A stretch of 64,000 nucleotides of DNA, taken from contig JAWWNJ010000206.1 of the NCBI GenBank assembly GCA_037176885.1, positions 124,001 through 188,000 of the forward strand, given 5' to 3'. Each line of letters starts with the position of its first letter. Position 1 is the first letter of the stretch. The notes under the pieces were generated by a model. That model had not been told where the DNA came from and did not search any database. It was given only the letters and a program-made list of their open reading frames with translations. The DNA comes from Favolaschia claudopus (taxonomy: Eukaryota > Basidiomycota > Agaricomycetes > Agaricales > Mycenaceae). Below are positions 46,791 to 57,699 of the stretch, one piece after another. Both the position numbers and the translations under genes were made by a program.

Positions 46791-46937
46791 TGCGGAAGCG
46801 CTTCAATTGGGTCGGTGGACGCGTCGCAGAGGCTTGAAAAATTTCGGCATGATGCTGTAATTGTTGTGAGCTGATTGGCTGCTTCATCCGCCTCGACCCG
46901 ACGGAAAATCTTGGCGCAACCGGTCGTTTTGGGAAGC

Positions 46938-47035
46938 CAGATTTACTCTAAGTCGGTCGGACATCGTTGGTTTTGGGGCAGATTTACTCTAATTTGGAGA
47001 CCGAAAATTGCGATTTTCGAGCTCAGATTTACTCT
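46938..47035 (+). repeat. Right subterminal repeats (three copies)
   Basis: CAGATTTACTCT at 46938-46949, 46979-46990 and 47024-47035. They lie in the same orientation as the left copies, so they are direct, not inverted, relative to the ends. Confidence 0.8.
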
Positions 47036-47039
47036 AATT

Positions 47040-47072
47040 CGGACCGACCTAGGCGGTAGTGACCGGGGGCCT
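47040..47072 (-). repeat. Right terminal inverted repeat
   Basis: 33 bp ending GTGACCGGGGGCCT; reverse complement of the left repeat with one mismatch. Confidence 0.93.
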
Positions 47073-47080
47073 ACTGGCGG
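47073..47080. repeat. Target-site duplication, right copy
   Basis: ACTGGCGG, identical to 40339-40346. Confidence 0.95.
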
Positions 47081-47886
47081 CATGTATAGTCTCCACGGTG
47101 TTTCTAGATCCTTTGTGTCCCGATGATCCGGGTGGACGCGGCCGTCACCGGATCTTTTGTCAAATTTTGTTCTGCTGCTGTCGTTTCTTAAGCCAGCGCA
47201 TTGAGCACAGAGGTCGGACAAAACGCAAACCGAGTTCTTGTAATGAGGCACCGATCCCCGGGTGATCCGGAGGATCTTCGGGTGTTCCGCGTTACAAGGC
47301 TTCAGTCACGGTCACTCTTTTTGCTCTTTCCCTCTTGCACAAAATCTGAATCGACTCAGATGAAGTCCTTTTCAACAGCTACAGCTGGGTAAATCACTCT
47401 CTGGCTATCACAAGAGGCTGCTCCCAGCATTCGACTGCTGGTGCGATGGATGGATCTGGAATCACAGTCACTTGCGGCACTCGAGGGCCCTAATTAAAGT
47501 ATATGTTTGAATTTGGAGGAGCAGACTGAACCTCTCAGACATAACTTGACCAGGATATCAATATCCGACACTTTCGTGCGTTTTGTTGTTCATTTTCAAT
47601 TTTCCACCGACGCACTCGAAGTCGAAATAGATGGATTAAGTATTTGTGAATTATTCATCTTCAACGACTGGTTATCTGCAGGGCAATTCTACTGCCTCAA
47701 AACTGTTGGGATTGGCAGTTGTGTGCAGCTCCCGGCTCTCGCGTACCTGAGTCAAATGGGTGAGAAAGCGGCCGCCGCAGACTGACAGCGGCGCAGTGAT
47801 GCTCAGCTGACTGAGACTGACTCTCACCACCCCTTCCTCCGAGTCTTGCTCTCATTCTCACTGTCGCCCCACTCACTCTGCTCACA
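47081..47886. other. Right flank of the transposon and P450 promoter
   Basis: Short open frames only; no gene supported. The last 100 bp are C/T-rich and probably the leader of the P450 gene. Confidence 0.4.
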
Positions 47887-50640
47887 ATGCCTTTCCCCCC
47901 AGGCATCCTCTACCTCGCTACCCATCTCCCGAAACTCCTTGTTCCGCCCCTTTTCGTCTATTGCGTCAAATTTACTGCAGAATCATGCCTGGACTCGATA
48001 ATTCCGGCGTGGCTAGCCACTCTGGCCTACATCCTCAGCGGCCCCGCATTCCGCACGCTTCTCGTGCAATACCGGGACTACTGTGTCCGTTCTCAAGCAG
48101 CCGCACACGGCGCTGTGCTGCCTCCCGCTCTCCCTGGATCTATCGGCGGGCTCCATATGCTTTTCGCGAAAGTGAAAGATATGTATCCTGGTACGTTCTG
48201 ATTATTTCTCCCTCTCAATCATTGATCGACTGATATATGCGCTATACTAGTGGAACCTCTGGCGTCGTTCATGTTGGAGAAAGGATATACTCTCACCATC
48301 CGCTTTCTCTTTCAAGATCGCGTACGTGCGCTTCCCACCTCTCTTTTCTCCCGGAGGGAAAATTTACAGAAATCAGATCATGACCGCAGAACCGGAGAAT
48401 ATCAAAGCCATCCTCGCCACCTCTTTCCCCGACTTCGAAAAGGGTCCAGAATTTCAACGGTTAATGGAGCCGCTATTGGGAACTGGCGTCTTTGCCGCTG
48501 ATGGTCAGTCGCATTTTCATCTCAGCGCTTGAATCTGATGCACGCTCTCAAAGGCGACATGTGGAAGTGAGTTCCTCCATTTTCGCGTCTGTTCTCATAC
48601 ACAATTGCACTCCCAGATTTCATCGCCAGATGACCCGACCATTCTTCCACCGCGAACGTATCAGCGATTTCGACAACTTTGACTCGCATGCTACGAACGC
48701 GATTGCCCAGTTCAAGGCTCGATTGAGGGAGGGGTGTGCGGCGGATTTTCAAGTGAGCTCTTTCATTTTGAATTTGTGATTCACTTCAAATTCTGGCAAA
48801 TCTCACGCTTTCTCTCAATTTCGTCTAACATCAATCAACTGACCAAATCCTCGACATACAGGACATGGTCGCGCGTTTCACGATGGACACCGCGTCCTCC
48901 TTCCTCTTCGGCAAAGACGTCCGCAGCCTCGACGCGGGACTTCCATACCCGCACAACTTCTCTCCTCCCTTCTCCTCTGAGTCCACTTTCTCCTCATCCA
49001 ATACGATTCAGACGACCCACGCCTCCACCGAATTCGCCAACGCCTTCCAATCCGCGCAAACCATCACCGCGCTTCGAACACGGCTCAACACTCATTGGCC
49101 GTTGGCGGAATTTTGGAAGGATGATCTGATTGAGCCGATGCGTGTTGTGAGGGGATTTTTGGATCCGATTTTGAGGGAGGCGGTGGAGAAGAATAGGGGG
49201 AAGGTGGGAAGCGGAGAAGGGGGAGTGAAGGGGAAGGAGAAGGATGTGAATGCCGTGGAGGATCGACAGGTGTTGGAGGGAGAGACGCTTTTGGATCATT
49301 TGGTTGATTATACGGAGGGTGAGTTTCGACTTCATTTGTCCTTGTATTCTTCTTTCCGCCTTTTATATATATCCGCTATTCTTCCGCTGTTCGTTGAGGC
49401 GCTTTTTGAACTCAATTTCATTGTAGACCCGATTATCCTTCGAGACGAGATCCTCAATATCACTGCTGCGGGGCGGGATACGGTGCGTTCTGATTTGTAC
49501 CTCCCTCTCCCTTTGTTCCTTCAGAGTTCACTCACGAATCTCTTACCCACAATTAATCGCTAAATCTATAATAGACCGCTGCCCTCCTCACATTCACAGT
49601 GTACATGCTGGCTGAACACCCCCAAGTCCTATCCAAGTTGCGTGAAGAGATTTTGCGTGAAATCGGACAGATTGCACGTCCGACGTACGATAATTTGCGG
49701 GATATGAAGTATTTGAGGGTGAGTTCGGATCACTGCGTTTCCCTTCTAGGACCTATGTGACCAGCATGCGCATCTTTCTTACAGGCTGTATTGAATGGTT
49801 TGTTCTCGAGATATTTTGTCCGTTAGAGACTCACCAGGTCGTTCATGAAGAAACACTTCGGCTATATCCGCCTGTGTGAGCCTTCTTCGTCTGATCTAGC
49901 TAATTCAACTCGACTCAATTCTCGATTGAACAGTCCATTCAACGTCAGAACTGCGCTCAAACCAACTCTATTCCACTCGAACATCAAAGGGAGCCCTCCG
50001 TTCTTCGTCCCTGCTGGTACTCGTTGCGGGTTCAGCACGATCCTCATGCACAGGCGCACAGATTTGTGGGGACCCGATGCGCTGCAATTCGATCCGGAGA
50101 GGTTTCTAGATGAGAGGCTGCACAAGTATCGTACGTTTTCTCGCTTCGCCTTGTTTTGTCCCGTTAGCGCTCGATTCACCTGATAAAATTCAAGTGACAC
50201 CGAACCCATTCATATTCCTTCCGTTCAATGGTGGTCCGCCCTTAATGCTCTTCTCTCGTCATGCATTCCCATCTCAGCTGTATCTTTAGGACCAAGGATA
50301 TGCCTCGGACAACAATTCGCTTACCACGAGGCATCCTTCTTCCTCGTTCGCCTCCTCCAGACATTCTCCGCGATCTCGCTCGATCCGGACGCCCAACCCC
50401 CCGACGCACGCCCTCCAGCGAAATGGAAGACTGATGAAAAGATGGTGAAGACCGGGTGGACGCCGCATGAGAAGATTCGGCCGAGGAGTCATTTGACTAT
50501 GTTCGTCTATGTGCGTTTTCTTTTTCTGAGTTTCCAGTCTAAACTTCAAACTACTTTCGTTGACGGTGGTTATTTAGGGTGGATTGTGGGTGCGGATGGA
50601 GGAAGCTGGACATGAAGATGAAGGCAAACAAGCCCGTTGA
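47887..50640 (+). CDS. Cytochrome P450, CYP63-like
   Basis: Haem monooxygenase of the endoplasmic reticulum, in a clan used by wood- and litter-decay fungi to oxidise alkanes, fatty acids and aromatics. The N-terminus has hydrophobic segments ([28 protein letters not shown]). The oxygen-binding helix I motif AAGRDT spans an intron near 49480-49575. The ExxR motif is in EETLRLYPP (about 49850). The haem loop is [20 protein letters not shown], with the Cys ligand, at about 50228-50330. It ends [20 protein letters not shown] at 50640. More than ten short introns, as is usual for CYP63. The insert rich in Gly and Lys ([15 protein letters not shown]) lies in the variable middle. No lesion was seen. 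The substrate is unknown. Confidence 0.9.
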
Positions 50641-50779
50641 TTGGAACCCGGCTTTGTGTAATGTGTCCATCAGCGAAACAAAGAATGTTATCTTTCAAAG
50701 GGAAAGCCACATCCCACATGACCATCGCCTCTGTGTTTCTTGCCACCACCATTGCCTCCTCATTCCTCCAATCTCTTCC

Positions 50780-52033
50780 ATGGCCGTTCTCACTCGCTCT
50801 CGAGCTGCTGCTGAGGGAGCGAGAAAATCGATCCTCCGGTTTCCTAACGAGATCCTTTCCATGGTGTTGGAATACTTGTCGACCTCAGAGCTTCGGGGTC
50901 TTTGTCGGACCTCCAAGCGTCTGCGTTCTATTGCCACTCCGTTTTTGTATCGGAACATACACTTCCGTAGCGCGGGACAGACTGTGCTCTTCATTCGTAC
51001 AACGCAATCTCAGCCTTCAGAATCCTCCGAGTCGTTGTTGCTACATGTACAGGAGTTTGTGGTAGCAAACGACAAGGCGCTTGTGTGCGTTTCACTCTTT
51101 CCTTCTCCAGTCGGCTTTCACTGATGAGCTTGAATTCGAAGGGGTGTGACGTCGCAAATCATCGACGACTTGAATTCTGTCGTGATAAAAATGACCAAAC
51201 TCAAACACCTCCTCCTGTCGTCCAAGGCTTTTATCGAGTTCACGGATCTGTTGCATGACTCAAACTTTGAGCAGCTGCAGACGTTTCGATACGTCCTAGG
51301 ACCGGCGGAAAGCTCCACGGACCCTGAGGAATTTCTGAAATTCCTTGCGCGCCACCGTACAACGCTCACAACTTTGTGCATTGACTGCGAAGAACCTATC
51401 ACTTTTGCGCAGTCGATAGACTTGCCTCTGTTGCATACCTACGACGGACCGAGCTGGGCGCTGAAATCTCTCAAGAAAAGTGTCGGCTCGCTTCGATCTG
51501 TGGTCTTGAGGTGGCAGGAACCCGATATCGACTACCGATCACCGTTGAAACAACTATCCAAGGCACACTCACTTCAAACTCTCGAGATTGCCATCGTCGA
51601 CGTCTCGCCGGGGAGGCTGAGAGAGCCTACGCTCCTCGCTGCCGTGGCTCAATATGTACCACATATCAAGACTCTCAGATTTAGCAGACCAGCACTTTAT
51701 GGGTTTGCTTTTGTTGGTTACTTTTCACCTCGGCATGCTGGATTTCTGATACGTTTAATTGGGAGTTCTAGGACGATTTGATGCCGATGCGACAGCACCT
51801 AGGCAGATTCACGGCGCTTTCGGGGTTGCGGTTTGCGATATTCAGGAGGGAGTCGGTGTCTGCGTTGAATGATGATCTCCCCGTTCTCGATGCGTGGTTG
51901 CGTGTGTGTGGAACCCTCTGTATGGTTCATCTCGGTACGCCTGATTCGTTGCCTATTATTGATTTCTGGTGACTCTTTTACAGACGGAATGGACTGGAGA
52001 CTTGTTGATGGCGCATGGATTCCTTCCGGTTAG
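50780..52033 (+). CDS. F-box protein with LRR-like C-terminus
   Basis: Probable substrate adaptor of an SCF ubiquitin ligase. The start at 50780 gives MAVLTRSRAAAEGARKSI, then the F-box FPNEILSMVLEYLSTSELRG with LCRTSKRLRSIATPFLYRNI. After an intron at 51085 come leucine-rich strands (MTKLKHLLLSSKAF, TLCIDCEEP, HSLQTLEIAIVDV, VPHIKTLRFSR, LSGLRFAIF). The last exon ends DGMDWRLVDGAWIPSG at 52033. About four exons; phases match at the junctions checked. The N-terminus resembles that of the F-box gene at 31931 (VLTR.RAA), so the two belong to one expanded family. It starts 139 bp after the P450 stop on the same strand. Confidence 0.75.
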
Positions 52034-55000
52034 GCGCTGGATGATTGACCGAAAGGTTCGCTGTGGTTGCATTTCTCTATGATTTCTGTATGTATAGTTG
52101 TACCTTCGATTAATTCTCTACTGTTCTTATTCGAGGGGGCGTCGGAAACAAGCTCAGAGAACTAGTTGAAGTCATTGAGTTCAACGTTATCAACGAGCTC
52201 TTCATTTCAATTCTTTTATGACTCAATTTACAATGAAAATATGCACCGAACAATAGCACCTTGAACGGCAAATAAATGAGCTCGAGTAAATACGGGCCTG
52301 CAGAATAATACCCGTACCCTGGGTCGATATCAGCCTAGATGAGTGAATCAACCCGTAAGTGATCGAAAATTCTACGATGAGATTGCGCGGAAAATCGAGA
52401 CCAAAACGCTGTAATTTTCCCGTCATCGGGTTCAATGCCGCCTTCACCGCCCTATGAGGATAAATGAGATCGAATATCGAATTTGAAGAAGAGATGGACG
52501 TGGGTATATAGCCTTAAGCGAACGAACCTCCTGGACTGTCACAGATCGAACAAAGAAAATACCTGAGATGTGGAGGACTCAATACGATTGCGCCACGTGG
52601 CAGGTTCAAAATGAGACTCACTTACGCGAAACAAGAACAAGAAAACAAAGCGCGAGGTCGCGTTCGCTGCTTATCATTAGACTATTATATCGCACATCCG
52701 GGATACCAGCTCCGGTTAACTGATTTTACGAGGTAAGTATTTCAGCGCTGGAGGCCGCGGCTCCGATTTCTACCGGAAATACCTGCAGTGGTACTCCGAC
52801 AGACCGCTTCGACCTTTGAAATATTGCGACCTTCCTTCGAAGAAATGAGCGCGGTGATTCTGAACTTCTGCGAAATTTTCTGAATTGAATTCCGAGTCCT
52901 GAGCGTAGGTAAACGTACGGATTACTTGCGACGACAATATCAGAATCGAATAATCGAAACAATTCTTCCGAGTCGGAAGAATTTGGTAGTAGTAGGTAAA
53001 TGTCAAATGAGCGCGGGGATTTTGAGGGTAATTTGTTGACCGTAATTTGGTTTGACGCACCTTCGCGTTGAAGGTTGAGATTCGAGAATCATCCTTCTGC
53101 TCAAGCGTGCCGACTGAGATCCTGAATCATACAAATTGCAGATGGTGAAAAATCTCAGATCAGACTGCGGATGGCGGGATATGGGGTACAAGGTGAATTA
53201 CTGCAATTTCATACATAACGGTGAAGAATTCTTGTCAACTGGATTTACTCGTACGCAATTCGTGATGCGTAGGTTTGAAATTCGAACATTGAGTTATCTC
53301 GATCTTTAACTCATTGAGTAAGGCACAAGGAAGGTGGGACAGACGAAGATACGGTTGCAAAAGAATGTTGTTCGTTACCTGCTTAGTTTTTTTTTGGTTA
53401 GACCGTACGAGGAGATGGACAACTTTCTGCTCATGGGACGGTGCTTTGATTATCGGGACGGCGTTTAGCTTCCGTGTAAATTGGATCTGAATATCAAGGT
53501 GTCCATCGAACGCACGGTGATCCCGATTCCTGTTAAACGATTCGCACCAGAAAAAACGAGAGAGAAGGATCTACAAAATTTGGGTGCCAATTTGAATCCG
53601 CATAAGTAAGGTACTAGGCAAAGGCAACTGCGGTAAGTACCGGATTTCGAAGACCGCACGGAGATCTTCTCGCTGATTTTGTTGTGTTTCAGTTACGGGC
53701 TCGCGTATCCGAGCTTCGAAGAGACGACATGCATATGGGCGTGCCGAATTCGATCTACTCGGAATGTTTTCGCCGCTTGAGCAGCAGTGCTGACGCCGAG
53801 GCCCGACGGAGTCGACCTTGGTCCTTGGAGTCTGGACAGGCTCGGACGGACCGGCTGTTGTGAGGTTGTGTTTGGCAGCTCAGAGCTACTAGTCAGAGTG
53901 AGAGCGCAGACAGGGATGCAAAGCCGGAGAGACGAGTCGACGAACGGAAACGGAGGAAGGTCGGTGGAAGGAAAGGGAAGGAGGAGGATATTTGCATGTG
54001 TTGACCTCGGAGGTCGTTGGCTTCGGACAGGTTGCTTTCTCCCGTCACCTACGATTTTCATCCTCCGCTTTCTACCTGGATTCGAGGGCCATACCATCAA
54101 GCTACTGTGCTAGCTTTATAACCACCTACTTTGCGTTCTGCTGGCACCGATTACGACGGTTTTGGACCGTTAACCCAAAGCGGCCTGCGGGATTTAACTA
54201 TACCTAGTACCAGACCGTCGCGCCGCCGTCACTCGCTCGGTATGGTATGTTGCCCTACCCAGCCTCTTGGCTTCGGGCTCTGCGTATCAGAAGCACGTAT
54301 CATCAGACGCAGAGGAGGATTAGAATGATGGACGATAATTCTCCATTAGATCTACGGTGCGTGTCTACGGCTCGATCGACCACCTTCGATTTCTGACTCC
54401 AGCGACTCGGACGTAGACGACGCTTCCCTTCCACCCTCCTTGCCCGCTAGCCTCTGCCCCGCCAGCGTAACCCTAGTCTTCGCTGTCGTCGTTTAGGGTT
54501 AGGGTTAGACGATTTGCACGGCGCACCATCCTCGCCATTTTCTCCAAGTCTAGAGTGCCTGTGGCTTCACGACATGCAGCACGCTATGGGAGAGTGTCGT
54601 ATGCAACTCCTCCTCCGACCGCTTGGGCCGAGCCTTCCTTGTCGTGTGTCGTTCTCGTCGTCAATGCCATCTTCAATCACGACGTGAGGAAAGGGGATCT
54701 GGGAACGGAGAGGTGAAGATGGAGTGGGAGGTGGAGATGGAGGGGAATGGGGAAGAGGAGATGGAGTGGGAGGGGGAGGGGGAGCGGTGAAGGTGAAGGT
54801 GAAGGCGCAGGTGGAGTGCGGGTCGGCGCTTGGGGAGAAAGAGGAGGAGGGTGAATGTATTGGCGCAAGAAGAAGGACATCTGCGAGACCGGCGTCGGAG
54901 AAATCAATCCCGAATATGTACGTCCTCTCGGCCTGCAGTGTACAGTCAGTCGTCAAAGTCTTTCGCTCACCGTTCTTTTCAGTATTGAGTATTATGTGGT

Positions 55001-55551
55001 CGGTATTCATTCAAGCTCCGTCGAGTCAGCCTGAGAGGATGCAGAGCAATTGTAGACGTGCGAGTGTCCAGACTGCATCCTGTTCTTGCATCGTTGTCCT
55101 CCAGTTTCGTCGCTCCACAGGCGATGCCTGCTCCTTCCACCTGCCTTTTCCAGAGCTGCCCGCTTGCTGTTGTCGTTCGTGGCATTGGGGGACTCGAGAT
55201 GCAGGGTATGCTAGATGGAGATAACGACTGTTCGGGTTTATCGGCCGTTACGACTTTGCTTGAACTTTGCGCGCCTCTGCACGATTCGCGGCGCGAGCTA
55301 TCTTGACGGATTGCTTGCTTCGATAGACGAAGTAGGTGACTTGCCTGGGGGCCCCGGAGCTTGCTTTGGGGAGTGTCATCCCGTCGAAAGGTTACTTTCC
55401 GCTGATCTAAACATGCATCCTGATTCCTGGCAGACTATCAATTAAATTTAATTCGAAGCTGTGGTTCGTGCCTGCAAAGCTGTTGAGGTGACAAAGAATA
55501 AAAACCTTCCCACATCCACAGTACCGACATATCACATTCCCGTTTTCGACT
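52034..55551. other. Long gene-poor, repeat-bearing stretch
   Basis: No gene supported. The part 52100-53700 is AT-rich with scattered short frames. The part 54700-54830 is a purine-rich GGAGATGGAG/GGGAGGGG low-complexity run. A short telomere-like repeat is at 54493-54508. The open frames at 54567-55224 are by-products of base bias. Confidence 0.45.
54493..54508 (+). repeat. Interstitial telomere-like repeat
   Basis: TTAGGGTTAGGGTTAG, two and two-thirds units of the standard fungal telomere repeat, standing alone in unique sequence. Confidence 0.7.
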
Positions 55552-57034
55552 ATGCTCTCCCTCCGATTTCAACCGTCCACTCCAAGTTTGTTGAGCTACT
55601 GGTCTGATAACATGTCCGTCGGGCCGAATCTACCCCTCCATGCCCTCAGCAAGCCTGCCATACGGTTCCTGTACCAATCCCAGGTCAAAAAATATATCAA
55701 GGGAAATGAGAATCACCCACTTTCCGAGGAGAAGATAGCGATATTCGGAAGTTATCTCGAGTATGTGTGTCACTCCTCGACCAATTCCTTCGCTTATTTG
55801 GGAACTCTAGATACAAATACATATCTTCCGCGACGAAGAGTATGATTATAGACCATCTGCAGTCGAGGCTAGAGTTGCTTGAACTGGAGGCATGTTTCAG
55901 CACAATGGAGATGGTTTGTCAGTATTCACCCAGTCTCATGGAAGCTCTGGAGTCTCCCGTCAATAGTCCACTCCGTCTCTGGATATTGGCATTCCAAGAT
56001 GTTGCCGCCAGCAAGCTGCACAATTGGGTTATCGAAAACGAGACACCGGACGTCTTGAAAGCTCTCAAATATTTCTCGTAATTCCTGGAATTGTTGTGCC
56101 GCACACTTTCTGACTCTCCCTAGTTTTGCATACCGACACTGCATTCCAACGTATTACCGGGTTGTGATCGTGCATGAAATTGCGGAGAGGCTTCGTCTCC
56201 CTGCGGATGACAACCTACCTTCGTTTATAAGCCATGGCCTGTCACTGATAGTGAACATCCACAACTTTTCCGCACGCACATCGGCCGAAAATTCGCCTCC
56301 TGAGGTACAACATCTCACTTGTGATATTTTTACTTCATACATACGGTAAGTTGGGATCTGACTTTTGAGCCGTGGGCTCACATTGGTGGCAGACACGGGC
56401 CGCACTCTTCCGCGCAACTGCTTTACGTGATTTCGAGACTTGAGTCTAGTGACCAGACGAGAACCTCAATCATGAAATCACTCGCGGTTGAAGAGAATCT
56501 TGTACCAAATCTTTTACAAGATGCTGCTTGTACATTCGAAATGTGTGCGGCCTTAGCAAATCTCGCTCAAACGCAGGCCGCTTCAGTCATCATGCTGAAT
56601 TTGAAGCTGCATCTCATTCTCGTCCAACTGCTGTCGTAGGTACCGCGCAATAAATCTGACTGTCCGTGGAATTTGAATTCTGTTTCAGAGATGCAACACC
56701 CGCTATTTCACAATGTGCAGCCCTCCGGGTTCTTCACCGGATTTGCGTCTGGTCTGAAGGTGCCGAAGCGGTGGTATTCGAGACTGACATACTCCGAAAA
56801 GTAAAGAAGTTTCTCAGGTCGGGGGATACCTCTGTCGCGATGGGCCATTGCATACATGCCATCGCGCAGCACAAATCAACATACGATTCAATTCGGTCAG
56901 CTAAACTCGTCAAACCGCTTTATCGGCTCTCGAGGTGCGGTTGTGTTACTAACCTGGTGGATATCGCTCCAGGGAGCCACTATATACTGTGCATACTGTG
57001 TCCGGCGCATGCGTCAATGCAGCACACTATCTAG
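55552..57034 (+). CDS. Armadillo-type protein, basidiomycete-specific family
   Basis: Five exons (55552-55760, 55811-56077, 56124-56345, 56393-56635, 56689-57034) join in phase to 428 residues. The N-terminus has the signature of a mushroom family with armadillo-like repeats: LLSYWSDNM, then HALSKPAIRFLYQSQVKKYI and EYKYISSATKSMIIDHLQSR. Helical repeat pieces follow (PPEVQHLTCDIFTSYIR, QTRTSIMKSLAVEENLVPNL, FEMCAALANLAQTQAASVIM, ISQCAALRVLHRICVWSEGA). The family usually has more repeats, so this may be a short or truncated member, and its last 40 residues look unlike the family. Its biochemical role is unknown; such folds bind proteins. It converges with the NACHT gene. Confidence 0.68.
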
Positions 57035-57699
57035 TGTCGACGTTGTGACCAGCCATACGGAGTATTCAGTTACCACCTCGCGCCCCCTAATTGATACTTG
57101 AAAGATTCTCGCCAACGGAAATGGTTACAGCAGCCCAAACCTGTATATTATACTTCCTAAGCCCGGTGTGCATGTCGATCAGGCGGCCTATCTCGAAGCT
57201 AGACTCGGCATAATGAACCGGCCAATGTATGAGCTTCAGATTTACCACCCCGTGAATTCTTTCCAGACAATCCACATAGCATCATTTTGAACGTAGTCCG
57301 CTGGGAGTTGACTCTTCACATATTCCAACATGTCTATTGGTGAATCCGTGAATGTCTGCCAGTCCTTTGTGTTGGGATTCAGAGCACCTATGTCTGGGAA
57401 ACGACGTACCTGAAGCCACTTCAATATGTTATGCCAGTGATGATATGGATTAGACGGCTTATCCTTCCAATAAGGATCAGTAGAAACACAATTGGGAATA
57501 GAACCATCCTCACACCAAAAGGGTCGGGAGATTCGTCGTTAATCAATGAAGCAACGTGCTCCTCATTCCTGCGTAGAACATTGAGAAGATCGGGATTCGG
57601 TGGACATGATCGCAAGATATATGACCAAGAAGGTGGAATAAAGAGCCTAGTCGTGAAAATGAGACGGAAAGACAACCTGATATATTTCAGAATCGTATC

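Larger units (their letters stand above)
40347..47072 (-). mobile_element. Complete 6,726-bp DNA transposon, P-element-like
   Basis: It is bounded by 33-bp terminal inverted repeats (40347-40379 and 47040-47072) that begin AGGCCCCCGG and match at 32 of 33 positions; only the eleventh base differs. A perfect 8-bp duplication (ACTGGCGG) flanks it. Inside each end are copies of CAGATTTACTCT, two on the left and three on the right. The single gene runs on the minus strand from 46790 to 40471 and fills nearly all the element. Intact repeats, an intact duplication and an intact long reading frame point to recent movement. The 8-bp duplication and roughly 30-bp inverted repeats are known for P elements; 8-bp duplications are also known for Zisupton/KDZ, so the class rests on the protein motifs. 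Confidence 0.92.

Noticed and set aside
54567..55224. Open frames on both strands near 54.6-55.2 kb
   Set aside because: Caused by the GGAGATGG-type run; no family pattern.
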